A stretch of 19,147 nucleotides of DNA, from assembly GCA_002422265.1 (NCBI GenBank), contig DIUB01000106.1, positions 1 to 19,147 of the forward strand, read 5' to 3'. Shown piece by piece: positions 1 to 6,124 of this stretch. Below the pieces are notes generated by a model, which saw nothing but the letters and a program-made list of their open reading frames with translations, was not told the origin of the DNA and did not search any database. The number at the start of each line of letters is the position of its first letter. Positions within the stretch are counted from its first letter, which is position 1. The DNA is from Geobacter sp. UBA6169 (GTDB taxonomy: Bacteria > Desulfobacterota > Desulfuromonadia > Geobacterales > Pseudopelobacteraceae). The translations under genes were made by a program, and so were the position numbers.

Positions 1-549
1 AAGGAAGCGGTCTTCCCGTTTGTCAAGTTTCCTGGTGTGGATACCCTGCTGGGACCGGAGATGAAGTCTACCGGTGAAGTGATGGGGATCGGCGACAGCT
101 TTGCCGAGGCCTTTGCCAAATCTCAAACAGGCGCTGGAGTCAAGCTGCCGATGCGTGGCAATGTTTTCATCAGTGTGCGCGACGCTGACAAGAAACTGGT
201 TGTCATTGCAGCAGAAAAACTGTATAAAGCTGGCTTCGGCCTGCTGGCAACAGCAGGCACTGCTGTTTTTCTGGAAGAAAAAGGAATTCCGGTCAAGCGG
301 GTCAACAAGGTCAAGGAGGGTCGGCCGCACATTGTTGACGCCATCAAGAACGGAGAGGTTCAGCTGGTGATTAATACTACCCAGGGAGCCCAGGCCGTGG
401 CTGATTCCTTTTCAATCCGTCGTGAATCACTGATGCACAATGTGGCTTACTATACCACTGCTGCCGGCGCCAATGCGGCAGTGGATGCCATTGTCAACCT
501 GAAGGAGCAGGACCTGCGGGTCAAGCCTCTTCAGGATTATCTTTTTTAG
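1..549 (+). CDS. carB: Carbamoyl-phosphate synthase large subunit, C-terminal part (cut by window start)
   Basis: This is the 3' end of the large subunit that makes carbamoyl phosphate from bicarbonate, ammonia (from glutamine via CarA) and two ATP, feeding pyrimidine and arginine synthesis in the cytosol. The frame is open from base 1 to the TAG at 547-549, so the true start lies upstream; the GTG at 37 is internal. The visible 182 residues carry the family's characteristic end of the second ATP-grasp half (PGVDTLLGPEMKSTGEVMG) followed by the MGS-like allosteric domain, with the TAGTA loop and the INTTQGAQ segment typical of the regulatory-ligand site. greA follows after 15 bases and its ribosome-binding site overlaps this stop codon, so the two are probably cotranscribed. 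Identity is close to certain; only the missing N-terminal part cannot be judged. Confidence 0.97.
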   Translation, partial: KEAVFPFVKFPGVDTLLGPEMKSTGEVMGIGDSFAEAFAKSQTGAGVKLPMRGNVFISVRDADKKLVVIAAEKLYKAGFGLLATAGTAVFLEEKGIPVKRVNKVKEGRPHIVDAIKNGEVQLVINTTQGAQAVADSFSIRRESLMHNVAYYTTAAGANAAVDAIVNLKEQDLRVKPLQDYLF

Positions 550-564
550 GAGCTATCCGTAACA

Positions 565-1041
565 ATGTCTACCACGATTCCGTTGACCAAAGAGAGCCAT
601 GAAGCGCTGCAGGAAGAGCTCAAGCGCCTGATTCGTGAAGAGCGCCCCAAGGTAATCCAGGATATTGCCGAGGCACGCAGCCATGGTGATCTTTCGGAAA
701 ATGCAGAGTACGATGCAGCCAAAAATCGCCAGGGATTCATTGAAGGGCGGATCATGGAGCTGCAGGGTAAGCTGGCCCGGGCCCATGTGGTTGACCTGTC
801 GGGGCTGAAGCCTGACAAGGTGGTCTTTGGTGCCACGGTTACCCTGTACGATACCTCTTCTGAAGAGGAGATCACGTACAAGATCGTTGGTGAAGATGAA
901 GCTGATATCAAGCTGGGCAAGATATCCTGCACCTCACCGGTGGGCAAGGCCTTGATCGGCCACAAGCTGGATGATTCGGTCAAGGTAAAGGTACCGGCCG
1001 GTACCAAGGAATATGAGATTATTGATATCAAATACGAGTAG
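565..1041 (+). CDS. greA: Transcription elongation factor GreA
   Basis: GreA binds the secondary channel of RNA polymerase and stimulates cleavage of backtracked RNA, rescuing stalled complexes. The 158-residue product has the family's usual length. Residues 1-75 form the antiparallel coiled coil, with the acidic tip in GDLSENAEYDAAK (Asp42 and Glu45, matching the E. coli Asp41/Glu44 pair needed for cleavage). The C-terminal half is the FKBP-like domain, with the GKISCTSPVGKALIGH segment typical of GreA. The ATG at 565 is preceded by AGGAG at 548-552, which overlaps the carB stop codon; the spacing of 12 bases is rather long. It sits between carB and a small redox protein, on one apparent operon. 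No anomaly seen. Confidence 0.97.
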   Translation: MSTTIPLTKESHEALQEELKRLIREERPKVIQDIAEARSHGDLSENAEYDAAKNRQGFIEGRIMELQGKLARAHVVDLSGLKPDKVVFGATVTLYDTSSEEEITYKIVGEDEADIKLGKISCTSPVGKALIGHKLDDSVKVKVPAGTKEYEIIDIKYE

Positions 1042-1051
1042 GGGGCTTGCA

Positions 1052-1261
1052 ATGGCTAAGACGGCTGCCAAGATAACCAAAGATATGACCTTTCTGGAGA
1101 TGTTGCGTACCTATCCGGAGACGGCCAAAGTGCTTAAAAAATACAATCTGGCTTGTGCCGGCTGTATGGGGGCCCAGAGTGAACCGATTGATCTGGGGGC
1201 TATCAACCACGGACTTGACCCGGAGCAGTTACTGGCTGATCTGAATGCCGCAGTAAAATAG
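1052..1261 (+). CDS. DUF1858 small redox-disulfide protein
   Basis: A 69-residue protein of the DUF1858 family (also modelled as a hybrid-cluster-protein-associated redox disulfide domain). The fold is a short helical unit with the motif CAGC in LACAGCMGAQSEP, two cysteines spaced like a redox-active or metal-binding pair. The N-terminal TKDMTFLEMLRTYPETAKVLKKY matches the typical 'start helix' of the family. The ATG at 1052 follows a GGGGG tract at 1041-1045 with 6-base spacing; an in-frame ATG at 1013 lies inside greA and would add 13 unrelated residues, so it is not used. The gene starts 10 bases after greA, so it is probably in the carB-greA operon. The biochemical role of this family is not established; a thiol redox or iron-sulfur-related role is inference. 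Confidence 0.88.
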   Translation: MAKTAAKITKDMTFLEMLRTYPETAKVLKKYNLACAGCMGAQSEPIDLGAINHGLDPEQLLADLNAAVK

Positions 1262-1268
1262 TACGAAA

Positions 1269-1322
1269 AACAGGGCTCTGTAAACATCACAGGGAGTACC
1301 ACCGTGTTTTCAGAGTCCTGTT
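1269..1322. repeat. Long imperfect hairpin (inverted repeat) after the DUF1858 gene
   Basis: Bases 1269-1280 pair with 1311-1322 over 12 positions with one G·T wobble. After a single T/T mismatch the helix continues (1282-1287 with 1304-1309, one more wobble), giving about 18 paired positions around a 16-base loop. On the plus strand it is not followed by a T-run, so it is a poor terminator for the carB operon. Read on the minus strand it is followed by TTTTT (complement of 1266-1270), but no minus-strand gene lies nearby. It could be a processing/stability element, a terminator acting with other factors, or one copy of a dispersed repeat. Confidence 0.7.
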
Positions 1323-1406
1323 CAATTCAGGTTGTAATCGTTAGTGTACCTGCCAGAACACGCTGTATTTCTGCTGTAATCTCCTTCTCATACTAAATAG
1401 CTGTCA

Positions 1407-1434
1407 AGCCCTGCCAGAAAAAGTCTGCAGGGCT
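1407..1434 (+). terminator. Possible weak terminator hairpin upstream of murJ
   Basis: AGCCCTGC (1407-1414) pairs perfectly with GCAGGGCT (1427-1434) around a 12-base A-rich loop. Only a short GATTTGA follows, so the T-tract is poor. It could end the carB-greA-DUF1858 transcript before the murJ promoter that begins at 1438, but this is uncertain. Confidence 0.35.
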
Positions 1435-1437
1435 GAT

Positions 1438-1466
1438 TTGACTGGACTTGCTGCTTCATGTATATC
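1438..1466 (+). promoter_or_regulatory. Sigma-70-type promoter for murJ
   Basis: TTGACT at 1438-1443 and TATATC at 1461-1466 are separated by 17 bases, a good fit to the housekeeping consensus. The predicted RNA start near 1473 leaves about 50 bases of leader before the murJ ATG at 1522. The location also argues that the in-frame TTG at 1438 is part of the -35 box and not a start codon. Confidence 0.6.
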
Positions 1467-1521
1467 AGGCGTGGCCATTAGCCATCTCTGGCATGGCAAT
1501 CATGTTCAGAACGGAGTCTGG

Positions 1522-3087
1522 ATGTCGGAACAGAAAGGTATACTCAAGGCTGCCGGTATCCTGGGCTCTGCCACCATGCTGTCCAGGGTGATGGGCATGG
1601 TGCGTGATATGGTCACCTCGCGGCTCTTTGGTGCCGGCATGGCCACCGATGCTTTTTTTGCCGCATTCCAGATCCCCAACATGCTGCGTCGCTTCTTTGC
1701 CGAAGGTGCCCTGACCGCAGCCTTTGTCCCTACCTTTTCCGAAACTCTGGCGCAGGAAGGGGAGGAGCGGGCCAGAGAACTGGCTAATATCTGTTTCTCG
1801 TTGCTGACCATGGTGGTGGCATTAATCACATTGCTGGGTATTATCTTCTCTCCTGCGATCATCTCACTGATGTTCCCTGGTTTTCATGCAATGCCTGGCA
1901 AGTTTGAACTGACCGTGCTGCTGAATCGAATCATGTTTCCGTACCTGTTCTTTATCTCGCTGGTGGCGCTCTGTATGGGGATCCTCAATACGGTGCGCCA
2001 TTTTTTTACACCAGCCATATCAACCGTATTTCTCAACCTGGCCATGATTCTGGCTGCCTTGCTGCTACGACCTTTTTTTGAGTACCCGATTACGGCCTTG
2101 GCCGTGGGAGTGCTGCTGGGCGGTCTGATCCAGCTACTGTTACAACTGCCGGTACTGTGGAAAAAAGGGTTTCCTATCCGCCTTCGTTTCACCTTGTCTG
2201 ATCCCAAAGTCAACAAGATAGCTCTGCTGATGTTACCTGCTACCGTAGGTGTTGGTGTCTATTACCTTAATATAACAGTGGGTAATATCCTGGCTTCTTT
2301 GCTGCCGCAGGGGTCTGTCTCGTATCTCTACTATGCCCAACGTCTGTTCGAGTTTCCGCAAGGGGTGTTTACGGTCTCGGTTGCCCAGGCCGTGTTGCCG
2401 GCCATGAGCCGACAGGCTGCGGCCGGTGATCTGGCTGCCATGAAAGACTCGCTTAACTACGGGGTTCGTCTGACCCTGTTTGTCACCATACCGGCCCTGA
2501 CAGGATTAGTGGTCTGTGCTGAGCCACTGATGACGTTGTTGTTCATGGGGGGGCAGTTCAGCTATGCCATGGCCCAGCAGTCTGCTCTTGCGCTGACGTA
2601 CTATGCAACCGGCCTCTCATGTGTTGCCCTGGTGCGGGTGCTGGCACCTGCCTTTTATGCACTGAAAGACACCAAAACTCCGGTGCTGACCGCCTTTATC
2701 GCTTTTCTACTCAACCTGGGATTCAGTCTCTGGCTGATGGGGCCGCTTAAACATGGCGGTCTTGCCCTGGCCTCATCCCTGTCCGCCCTTGGTAACATGC
2801 TGCTGCTTTTCTGGCTGCTGCGGCGCAAAACAGGATTATTAGGAGGAAAGCGCATGCTGCGTACGGCTTTATCTGCAGTTGCGGCATCATTGCCCATGGG
2901 GGCCGTTGCCTGGTGGCTGACCGGTCTGTGGGATTGGTCGCAGCCTGGAAACAAGCTGCCGGGCGCACTCGTGCTGATCGGCGTTGTCCTGACCGCCGTG
3001 CTGGTATATGCTGCCTGCAGCAGGTTGTTTCGTTCTGAAGAGGCGGTAGAGTTCTGGGGACTGACACAAAGGAAACTGCGACGATGA
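1522..3087 (+). CDS. murJ: Lipid II flippase MurJ (MviN family)
   Basis: An integral membrane protein of 521 residues, the family's usual size, expected to have 14 transmembrane helices and to flip lipid II across the inner membrane for peptidoglycan synthesis. The N-terminus has the MurJ signature: SRVMGMVRDM, then RLFGAGMATDAFFAAFQIPN and MLRRFFAEGALTAAFVPTF. Arg22, Arg28 and Arg56/57 lie where the essential arginines of E. coli MurJ are found. Hydrophobic helices continue to about residue 505. The ATG at 1522 is chosen because GGAG (1513-1516) lies 5 bases upstream and because the 28 residues added by an upstream TTG do not look like the family. The last bases form an ATGA overlap with the alkyltransferase gene, so translation of the two is probably coupled. 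No defect is visible. Confidence 0.96.
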   Translation: MSEQKGILKAAGILGSATMLSRVMGMVRDMVTSRLFGAGMATDAFFAAFQIPNMLRRFFAEGALTAAFVPTFSETLAQEGEERARELANICFSLLTMVVALITLLGIIFSPAIISLMFPGFHAMPGKFELTVLLNRIMFPYLFFISLVALCMGILNTVRHFFTPAISTVFLNLAMILAALLLRPFFEYPITALAVGVLLGGLIQLLLQLPVLWKKGFPIRLRFTLSDPKVNKIALLMLPATVGVGVYYLNITVGNILASLLPQGSVSYLYYAQRLFEFPQGVFTVSVAQAVLPAMSRQAAAGDLAAMKDSLNYGVRLTLFVTIPALTGLVVCAEPLMTLLFMGGQFSYAMAQQSALALTYYATGLSCVALVRVLAPAFYALKDTKTPVLTAFIAFLLNLGFSLWLMGPLKHGGLALASSLSALGNMLLLFWLLRRKTGLLGGKRMLRTALSAVAASLPMGAVAWWLTGLWDWSQPGNKLPGALVLIGVVLTAVLVYAACSRLFRSEEAVEFWGLTQRKLRR

Positions 3088-3599
3088 GAAAGCCAAAACA
3101 GGTTAGTGTTTCATGGTACACAACCAGTCAGGGTAGGGGAGCGGTGGCAGCCTCAACGGCTGGTATCTGTCGGGTCTGGTTGCCGGGCGATGATCTTTCA
3201 GGGCCTGAAGCTGCCCGTTTGCCCGAGGATATACGGTCTCACACAGCAGCTGCATGGTTAAACCGTTACTTCCAGGGTGATGTGCAACCGTCTGAACTTC
3301 AGGTAGATATTTCATACTTGAGTTTATTTTATCAGCAGGTTCTGCAGCTGACCATGCAGATACCGTACGGTTCTGTAACCAGCTATGGAGCGCTGGCTGT
3401 ACTGGCAGGACGTCCCCGGGCCAGTCGGGCGGTAGGAGGTGCCCTGCGCAGTAATCCGGTGCCGATAATCATACCTTGTCACCGGGTGGTAGCCGCCTCA
3501 GGGGCCTTGACCGGCTTCAGCGGTCCTGGTGGTATTTCCATGAAAAAAATATTATTAGAACTGGAAGGTGTTGATATGAATGGGATCAAATCAGCGTAA
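3084..3599 (+). CDS. ogt: Methylated-DNA–[protein]-cysteine S-methyltransferase
   Basis: A 171-residue O6-alkylguanine-DNA alkyltransferase that would remove methyl or alkyl groups from guanine by transfer to its own cysteine, a one-use repair reaction. The active-site motif PCHRV is at residues 131-135 (acceptor Cys132), so it is not one of the cysteine-less alkyltransferase-like proteins. Upstream are IPYGSVTSYGALA (93-105) and SRAVGGALRSNP (114-125), the DNA-binding helix region with the arginine finger (Arg116). The N-terminal 75 residues are a short, poorly conserved Ogt-type domain; there is no AraC-like Ada domain. The ATG at 3084 overlaps the murJ stop (ATGA), with AAAGGA 10 bases upstream. 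Symbol ogt is used for family membership; the exact ortholog type (Ogt or the C-terminal Ada type) is not settled. Confidence 0.93.
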   Translation: MRKPKQVSVSWYTTSQGRGAVAASTAGICRVWLPGDDLSGPEAARLPEDIRSHTAAAWLNRYFQGDVQPSELQVDISYLSLFYQQVLQLTMQIPYGSVTSYGALAVLAGRPRASRAVGGALRSNPVPIIIPCHRVVAASGALTGFSGPGGISMKKILLELEGVDMNGIKSA

Positions 3600-3866
3600 A
3601 CCACTACAGGTTATGCACAGCAAAAATACCCATAAAAAAACAAGAAAAGAGCTTGACACCTAAAACCATTGAAATATCACCGATAGCGCGCTTAAACATC
3701 TAACATATTGATATTAAACAACAAACAAAGTGATTAAAAAATAGGCATTTGGGAAAAATCGCTTGTAAGAATGTAACTTTTCTGTTTCATCAACACTATT
3801 ATCCACAGGTTTTCAACAGATTTTGTGGATAAGGATTCAACCCGCTGAAATCCTTCCAAAGGAGCC
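3600..3866. other. AT-rich intergenic region with DnaA-box-like sequences
   Basis: This 267-base gap between the convergent ogt and mazG genes is much richer in A and T than its neighbours. It holds TTATGCACA (3611-3619, fits TTATNCACA), a perfect TTATCCACA (3799-3807) and its exact inverse TGTGGATAA (3824-3832), the last two separated by 16 bases that include TTTTCAACA. The A-rich middle (about 3621-3770) has poly-A runs. There is also a 7-bp inverted repeat (AAGGATT 3831-3837 / AATCCTT 3849-3855) and a promoter-like pair, TTGACA 3653-3658 and TATCAC 3675-3680 (16-base gap), with no gene downstream. No coding sequence is seen. It could be a DnaA-titration or regulatory cluster, or an origin; see findings. 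Confidence 0.65.
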
Positions 3867-4676
3867 TCATTTTCCACCGACAGGCAGGGAGAACTCCATT
3901 TTTTTAGCCTCCTGCCAGAGCTGTTCCATTTCTTCCAGGCTGGTCTCCTGCAGTTGTCTGCCATCGGCATGCAGCCTGTTTTCAATATGATTGAACCGCG
4001 TCTGAAAGCGGTTGATGGTCTTGCGCAGCGCTTCTTCAGGATCAAGTGTCAGGAACCTGCCCAGGTTGGCAATGGCAAACAACAAATCACCCAGTTCTGC
4101 CTCCATCCGCTCCTGGCTCCCCTGTGCCATGGCCTCTTCAAATTCGTGCAGTTCTTCTAGTACCTTGGCCATCACCTGATCAACATGTTCCCAGTCAAAA
4201 CCAACCCTGGAGGCCTTTTCGCTGATCTTCTGAGCCTTCATCAATGCCGGCAGATGGGGCGGAATACCGGACAGGGCAGAGCGGCGTTCTGCACCCTTTT
4301 CCTCTTTTTTGATCTTTTCCCAGTTGGCCACCTGGGCTGCGCTGTCGCTGATCTCCTGATCACCAAACACATGGGGGTGCCGGCGGATCAATTTGTCGGC
4401 CAGGGTTGCCATGACCTGCTCCATGGTAAAGGCACCACGCTCTTCGGCAATGGCAGCATGGAAGACCGGTTGCAGCAGCAGATCCCCCAACTCTTCCTGC
4501 AACAATGAGTCGGAGCCGCTGTCAATCGCCTCAATCACCTCATAGGCTTCTTCCAGCAGATACCGTTTCAGGCTTGCGTGCGTCTGCTCGGCGTCCCATG
4601 GACAACCTCCTGGTGCCCTCAGTTGTCGCATGATCATCATAATCCGATTGAATCCATTGTCATGCTGGATTGTCAT
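3867..4676 (-). CDS. mazG: Nucleoside triphosphate pyrophosphohydrolase MazG
   Basis: A 269-residue cytosolic enzyme that hydrolyses (d)NTPs to the monophosphate and pyrophosphate, clearing aberrant nucleotides. The length is close to E. coli MazG (263). Two MazG domains are seen in tandem. The first has CPWDAEQTH (25-33), LLEEAYEVIEAI (40-51) and EELGDLLLQ (61-69). The second has VLEELHEFEEA (172-182) and AELGDLLFA (193-201). Both thus retain the acidic ExxE/ELGD metal-binding residues; the second domain is usually the active one. The start is the ATG at 4676-4674, 7 bases after AAGGAG (complement of 4684-4689); the ATG at 4682 would leave only 1 base of spacing, and longer versions add an atypical N-terminus. 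It is transcribed alone, divergent from the GAF/HD-GYP gene and convergent with ogt. Confidence 0.95.
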   Translation of the reverse strand: MTIQHDNGFNRIMMIMRQLRAPGGCPWDAEQTHASLKRYLLEEAYEVIEAIDSGSDSLLQEELGDLLLQPVFHAAIAEERGAFTMEQVMATLADKLIRRHPHVFGDQEISDSAAQVANWEKIKKEEKGAERRSALSGIPPHLPALMKAQKISEKASRVGFDWEHVDQVMAKVLEELHEFEEAMAQGSQERMEAELGDLLFAIANLGRFLTLDPEEALRKTINRFQTRFNHIENRLHADGRQLQETSLEEMEQLWQEAKKMEFSLPVGGK

Positions 4677-4722
4677 ACGCATACTCCTTGTTTTGGGTCG
4701 GTTCATTATGTTACACGTCGCC

Positions 4723-4745
4723 CTGTTCAGTGTTGTTTTGAACAG
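4723..4745. promoter_or_regulatory. Operator-like dyad between mazG and the GAF/HD-GYP gene
   Basis: CTGTTCA (4723-4729) and TGAACAG (4739-4745) form a perfect 7-base inverted repeat around a 9-base spacer in the middle of the divergent 102-base gap. The symmetry and placement suit a dimeric regulator of one or both genes. No regulator can be named from the sequence. Confidence 0.4.
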
Positions 4746-4778
4746 TAGCATACTTCAGCGCAAGGTACAGGATTCTCT

Positions 4779-5885
4779 ATGCAACATCACGACACACACC
4801 TGATCAGCGATGATCATACGCGGCTCAATACCTTGATGGAACTGTCCGGGCTGATCAATTCATCCCTGGATCCGGTTGAGGTGCGCCGAATGGCGGTAGA
4901 GCTGATCCCGCGCTGTGTCGGTGCTGATGCAGCCAGTTTGTTGCTTTTGGATCCGGCCACCGGTGAGTTGTATTTTGATGTGGCAAGCGGTGAACAACAG
5001 GAAATGCTCAAGCAGATTCGCCTCAAGCCAGGCGAGGGGATTGCCGGTTGGGTAGCACGCAAGGGTGGGGCGATCATTGTTGACGAGGTAACGGACGACC
5101 GCCGTTTTGCCGCCAAGATCGATCAGATGACCGGTTACCAGACCCGTACCATGATTGTAGCTTCGGTGGCCACGAAAGAGAAACTCTGGGGCGTTCTTGA
5201 GGTGCTGAACAAGCACGATGGCAGTTTTACTGATGATGACCTTGAGATCGTGCAGGCCTTGGCCAATCAGGTAGCCATTGCCATTGAAAATGCCGTTATT
5301 CATGAGGAGATGCGTCAAGTCTTTCTGGGCGTCACCATGGCCCTGGCAGATGCCCTGGAACAGCGGGATTCCTATACGGGTGGCCATACCCGGCGGGTGC
5401 ATGAGTACGCTGTTTCAATCGGGTGCCGGATCGGCCTTGACACCGAAGCTCTGGACAATCTGCGTCTGGCAGCGATCATGCATGACATCGGCAAGGTCGG
5501 GGTGTCAGATCAGGTCCTGCGTAAACCGTTTCGTCTGGATGAACAGGAATTTCAAGAGATGTGCCGACATCCTGAGATGGGAAAAAACATCATTGCCCAT
5601 CTGCCGGCCCTGGCACAGGTAATACCCGGTGTGTTGTACCATCACGAACAGTATGACGGCAGCGGTTATCCCTATCAGCTGAAGGGAGAACAAATCCCCC
5701 TTCATGCACGGATCATTGCCGTAGCTGATGCCTTTGATGCCATGACCTCTGACCGGCCTTATCGTAAGGCCTTGAGCTTTGAGGCTGCCTTTGCCGAACT
5801 GAAACGATGTGCAGGACAACAGTTTGATCCGCAGCTGGTGGCGCTTTTTGAAACAGCCTGGCAGGAAGGCGAGCTGGGGCATTGA
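4779..5885 (+). CDS. GAF-domain HD-GYP cyclic-di-GMP phosphodiesterase
   Basis: A 368-residue cytosolic protein with no membrane segment. Residues about 25-172 form a GAF sensor domain (RCVGADAASLLLLDPATGEL, then LKPGEGIAGWVARKG). A helical linker leads to an HD-GYP domain at about 180-360. All hallmark residues are present: the HD pair at 235-236 in MHDIGK, His264 in RHPEMG, the HH pair at 288-289, the GYP triad at 296-298 in YDGSGYP, and Asp317 in VADAFDAMTSDRPYR. The enzyme is therefore predicted to hydrolyse cyclic di-GMP (or a related cyclic dinucleotide), controlled by whatever the GAF domain binds. ATG at 4779 has AGGA 6 bases upstream. It lacks a receiver domain, so input is probably a small ligand or redox state. 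The gene stands alone, divergent from mazG, with the tRNA-Pro gene 76 bases downstream. Confidence 0.93.
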   Translation: MQHHDTHLISDDHTRLNTLMELSGLINSSLDPVEVRRMAVELIPRCVGADAASLLLLDPATGELYFDVASGEQQEMLKQIRLKPGEGIAGWVARKGGAIIVDEVTDDRRFAAKIDQMTGYQTRTMIVASVATKEKLWGVLEVLNKHDGSFTDDDLEIVQALANQVAIAIENAVIHEEMRQVFLGVTMALADALEQRDSYTGGHTRRVHEYAVSIGCRIGLDTEALDNLRLAAIMHDIGKVGVSDQVLRKPFRLDEQEFQEMCRHPEMGKNIIAHLPALAQVIPGVLYHHEQYDGSGYPYQLKGEQIPLHARIIAVADAFDAMTSDRPYRKALSFEAAFAELKRCAGQQFDPQLVALFETAWQEGELGH

Positions 5886-5893
5886 CAAACCTG

Positions 5894-5923
5894 TTGACTG
5901 CCCAGTGTTTGCTGTGCTATTTG
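5894..5923 (+). promoter_or_regulatory. Candidate promoter for tRNA-Pro
   Basis: TTGACT at 5894-5899 and an extended -10 element, TGC followed by TATTTG (5915-5923), are 18 bases apart. It lies 38 bases before the mature tRNA 5' end. The -10 hexamer matches the consensus at only three positions, so the call is tentative. Confidence 0.4.
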
Positions 5924-5961
5924 AAACAACTCTTTGTGAAAACCCCGTCAGTACTTTGCTT

Positions 5962-6038
<77 letters not shown>

Positions 6039-6046
6039 GTTGGCAT

Positions 6047-6060
6047 TCCGGATATCCGGA
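6047..6060. repeat. Perfect 14-base palindrome after tRNA-Pro
   Basis: TCCGGATATCCGGA is its own reverse complement, flanked by GCA and TGC that extend the pairing if one base bulges. It lies in the 3' trailer between the tRNA and its terminator. It could form a hairpin that guides 3' processing, or be a protein site. Confidence 0.5.
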
Positions 6061-6068
6061 TGCAGGTG

Positions 6069-6095
6069 AAAGCCTCGGTTAATCCGGGGCTTTTT
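6069..6095 (+). terminator. Rho-independent terminator of tRNA-Pro
   Basis: AAAGCCTCGG (6069-6078) pairs with CCGGGGCTTT (6084-6093), ten pairs with one wobble around the loop TTAAT, followed by T5 (6091-6095). It ends the tRNA transcript and sits only 29 bases before the MoxR gene, so that operon either relies on read-through or has a promoter I could not find. Confidence 0.85.
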
Positions 6096-6124
6096 CTGTT
6101 TGTACCATTCTACGAGAGGTGACC

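Noticed and set aside
1288..1303. Minus-strand GGTGGTACTCCC in the hairpin loop resembles a T-box motif
   Set aside because: It lacks the rest of a T-box leader (stem I, specifier loop) and no minus-strand gene follows; the strand points into greA from the wrong side.
1438..1521. Upstream in-frame start for murJ (TTG at 1438)
   Set aside because: The TTG is part of a good -35 box; the 28 added residues do not fit the family, while ATG 1522 has a well-placed GGAG.
3653..3680. TTGACA/TATCAC promoter in the ogt-mazG gap driving a small RNA
   Set aside because: The -10 is only partial, no terminator or conserved RNA structure is seen downstream, and random matches are likely in AT-rich DNA.
3831..3855. 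Inverted repeat AAGGATT/AATCCTT as a mazG terminator
   Set aside because: There is no T-run on either strand after the hairpin, so it was not called a terminator.
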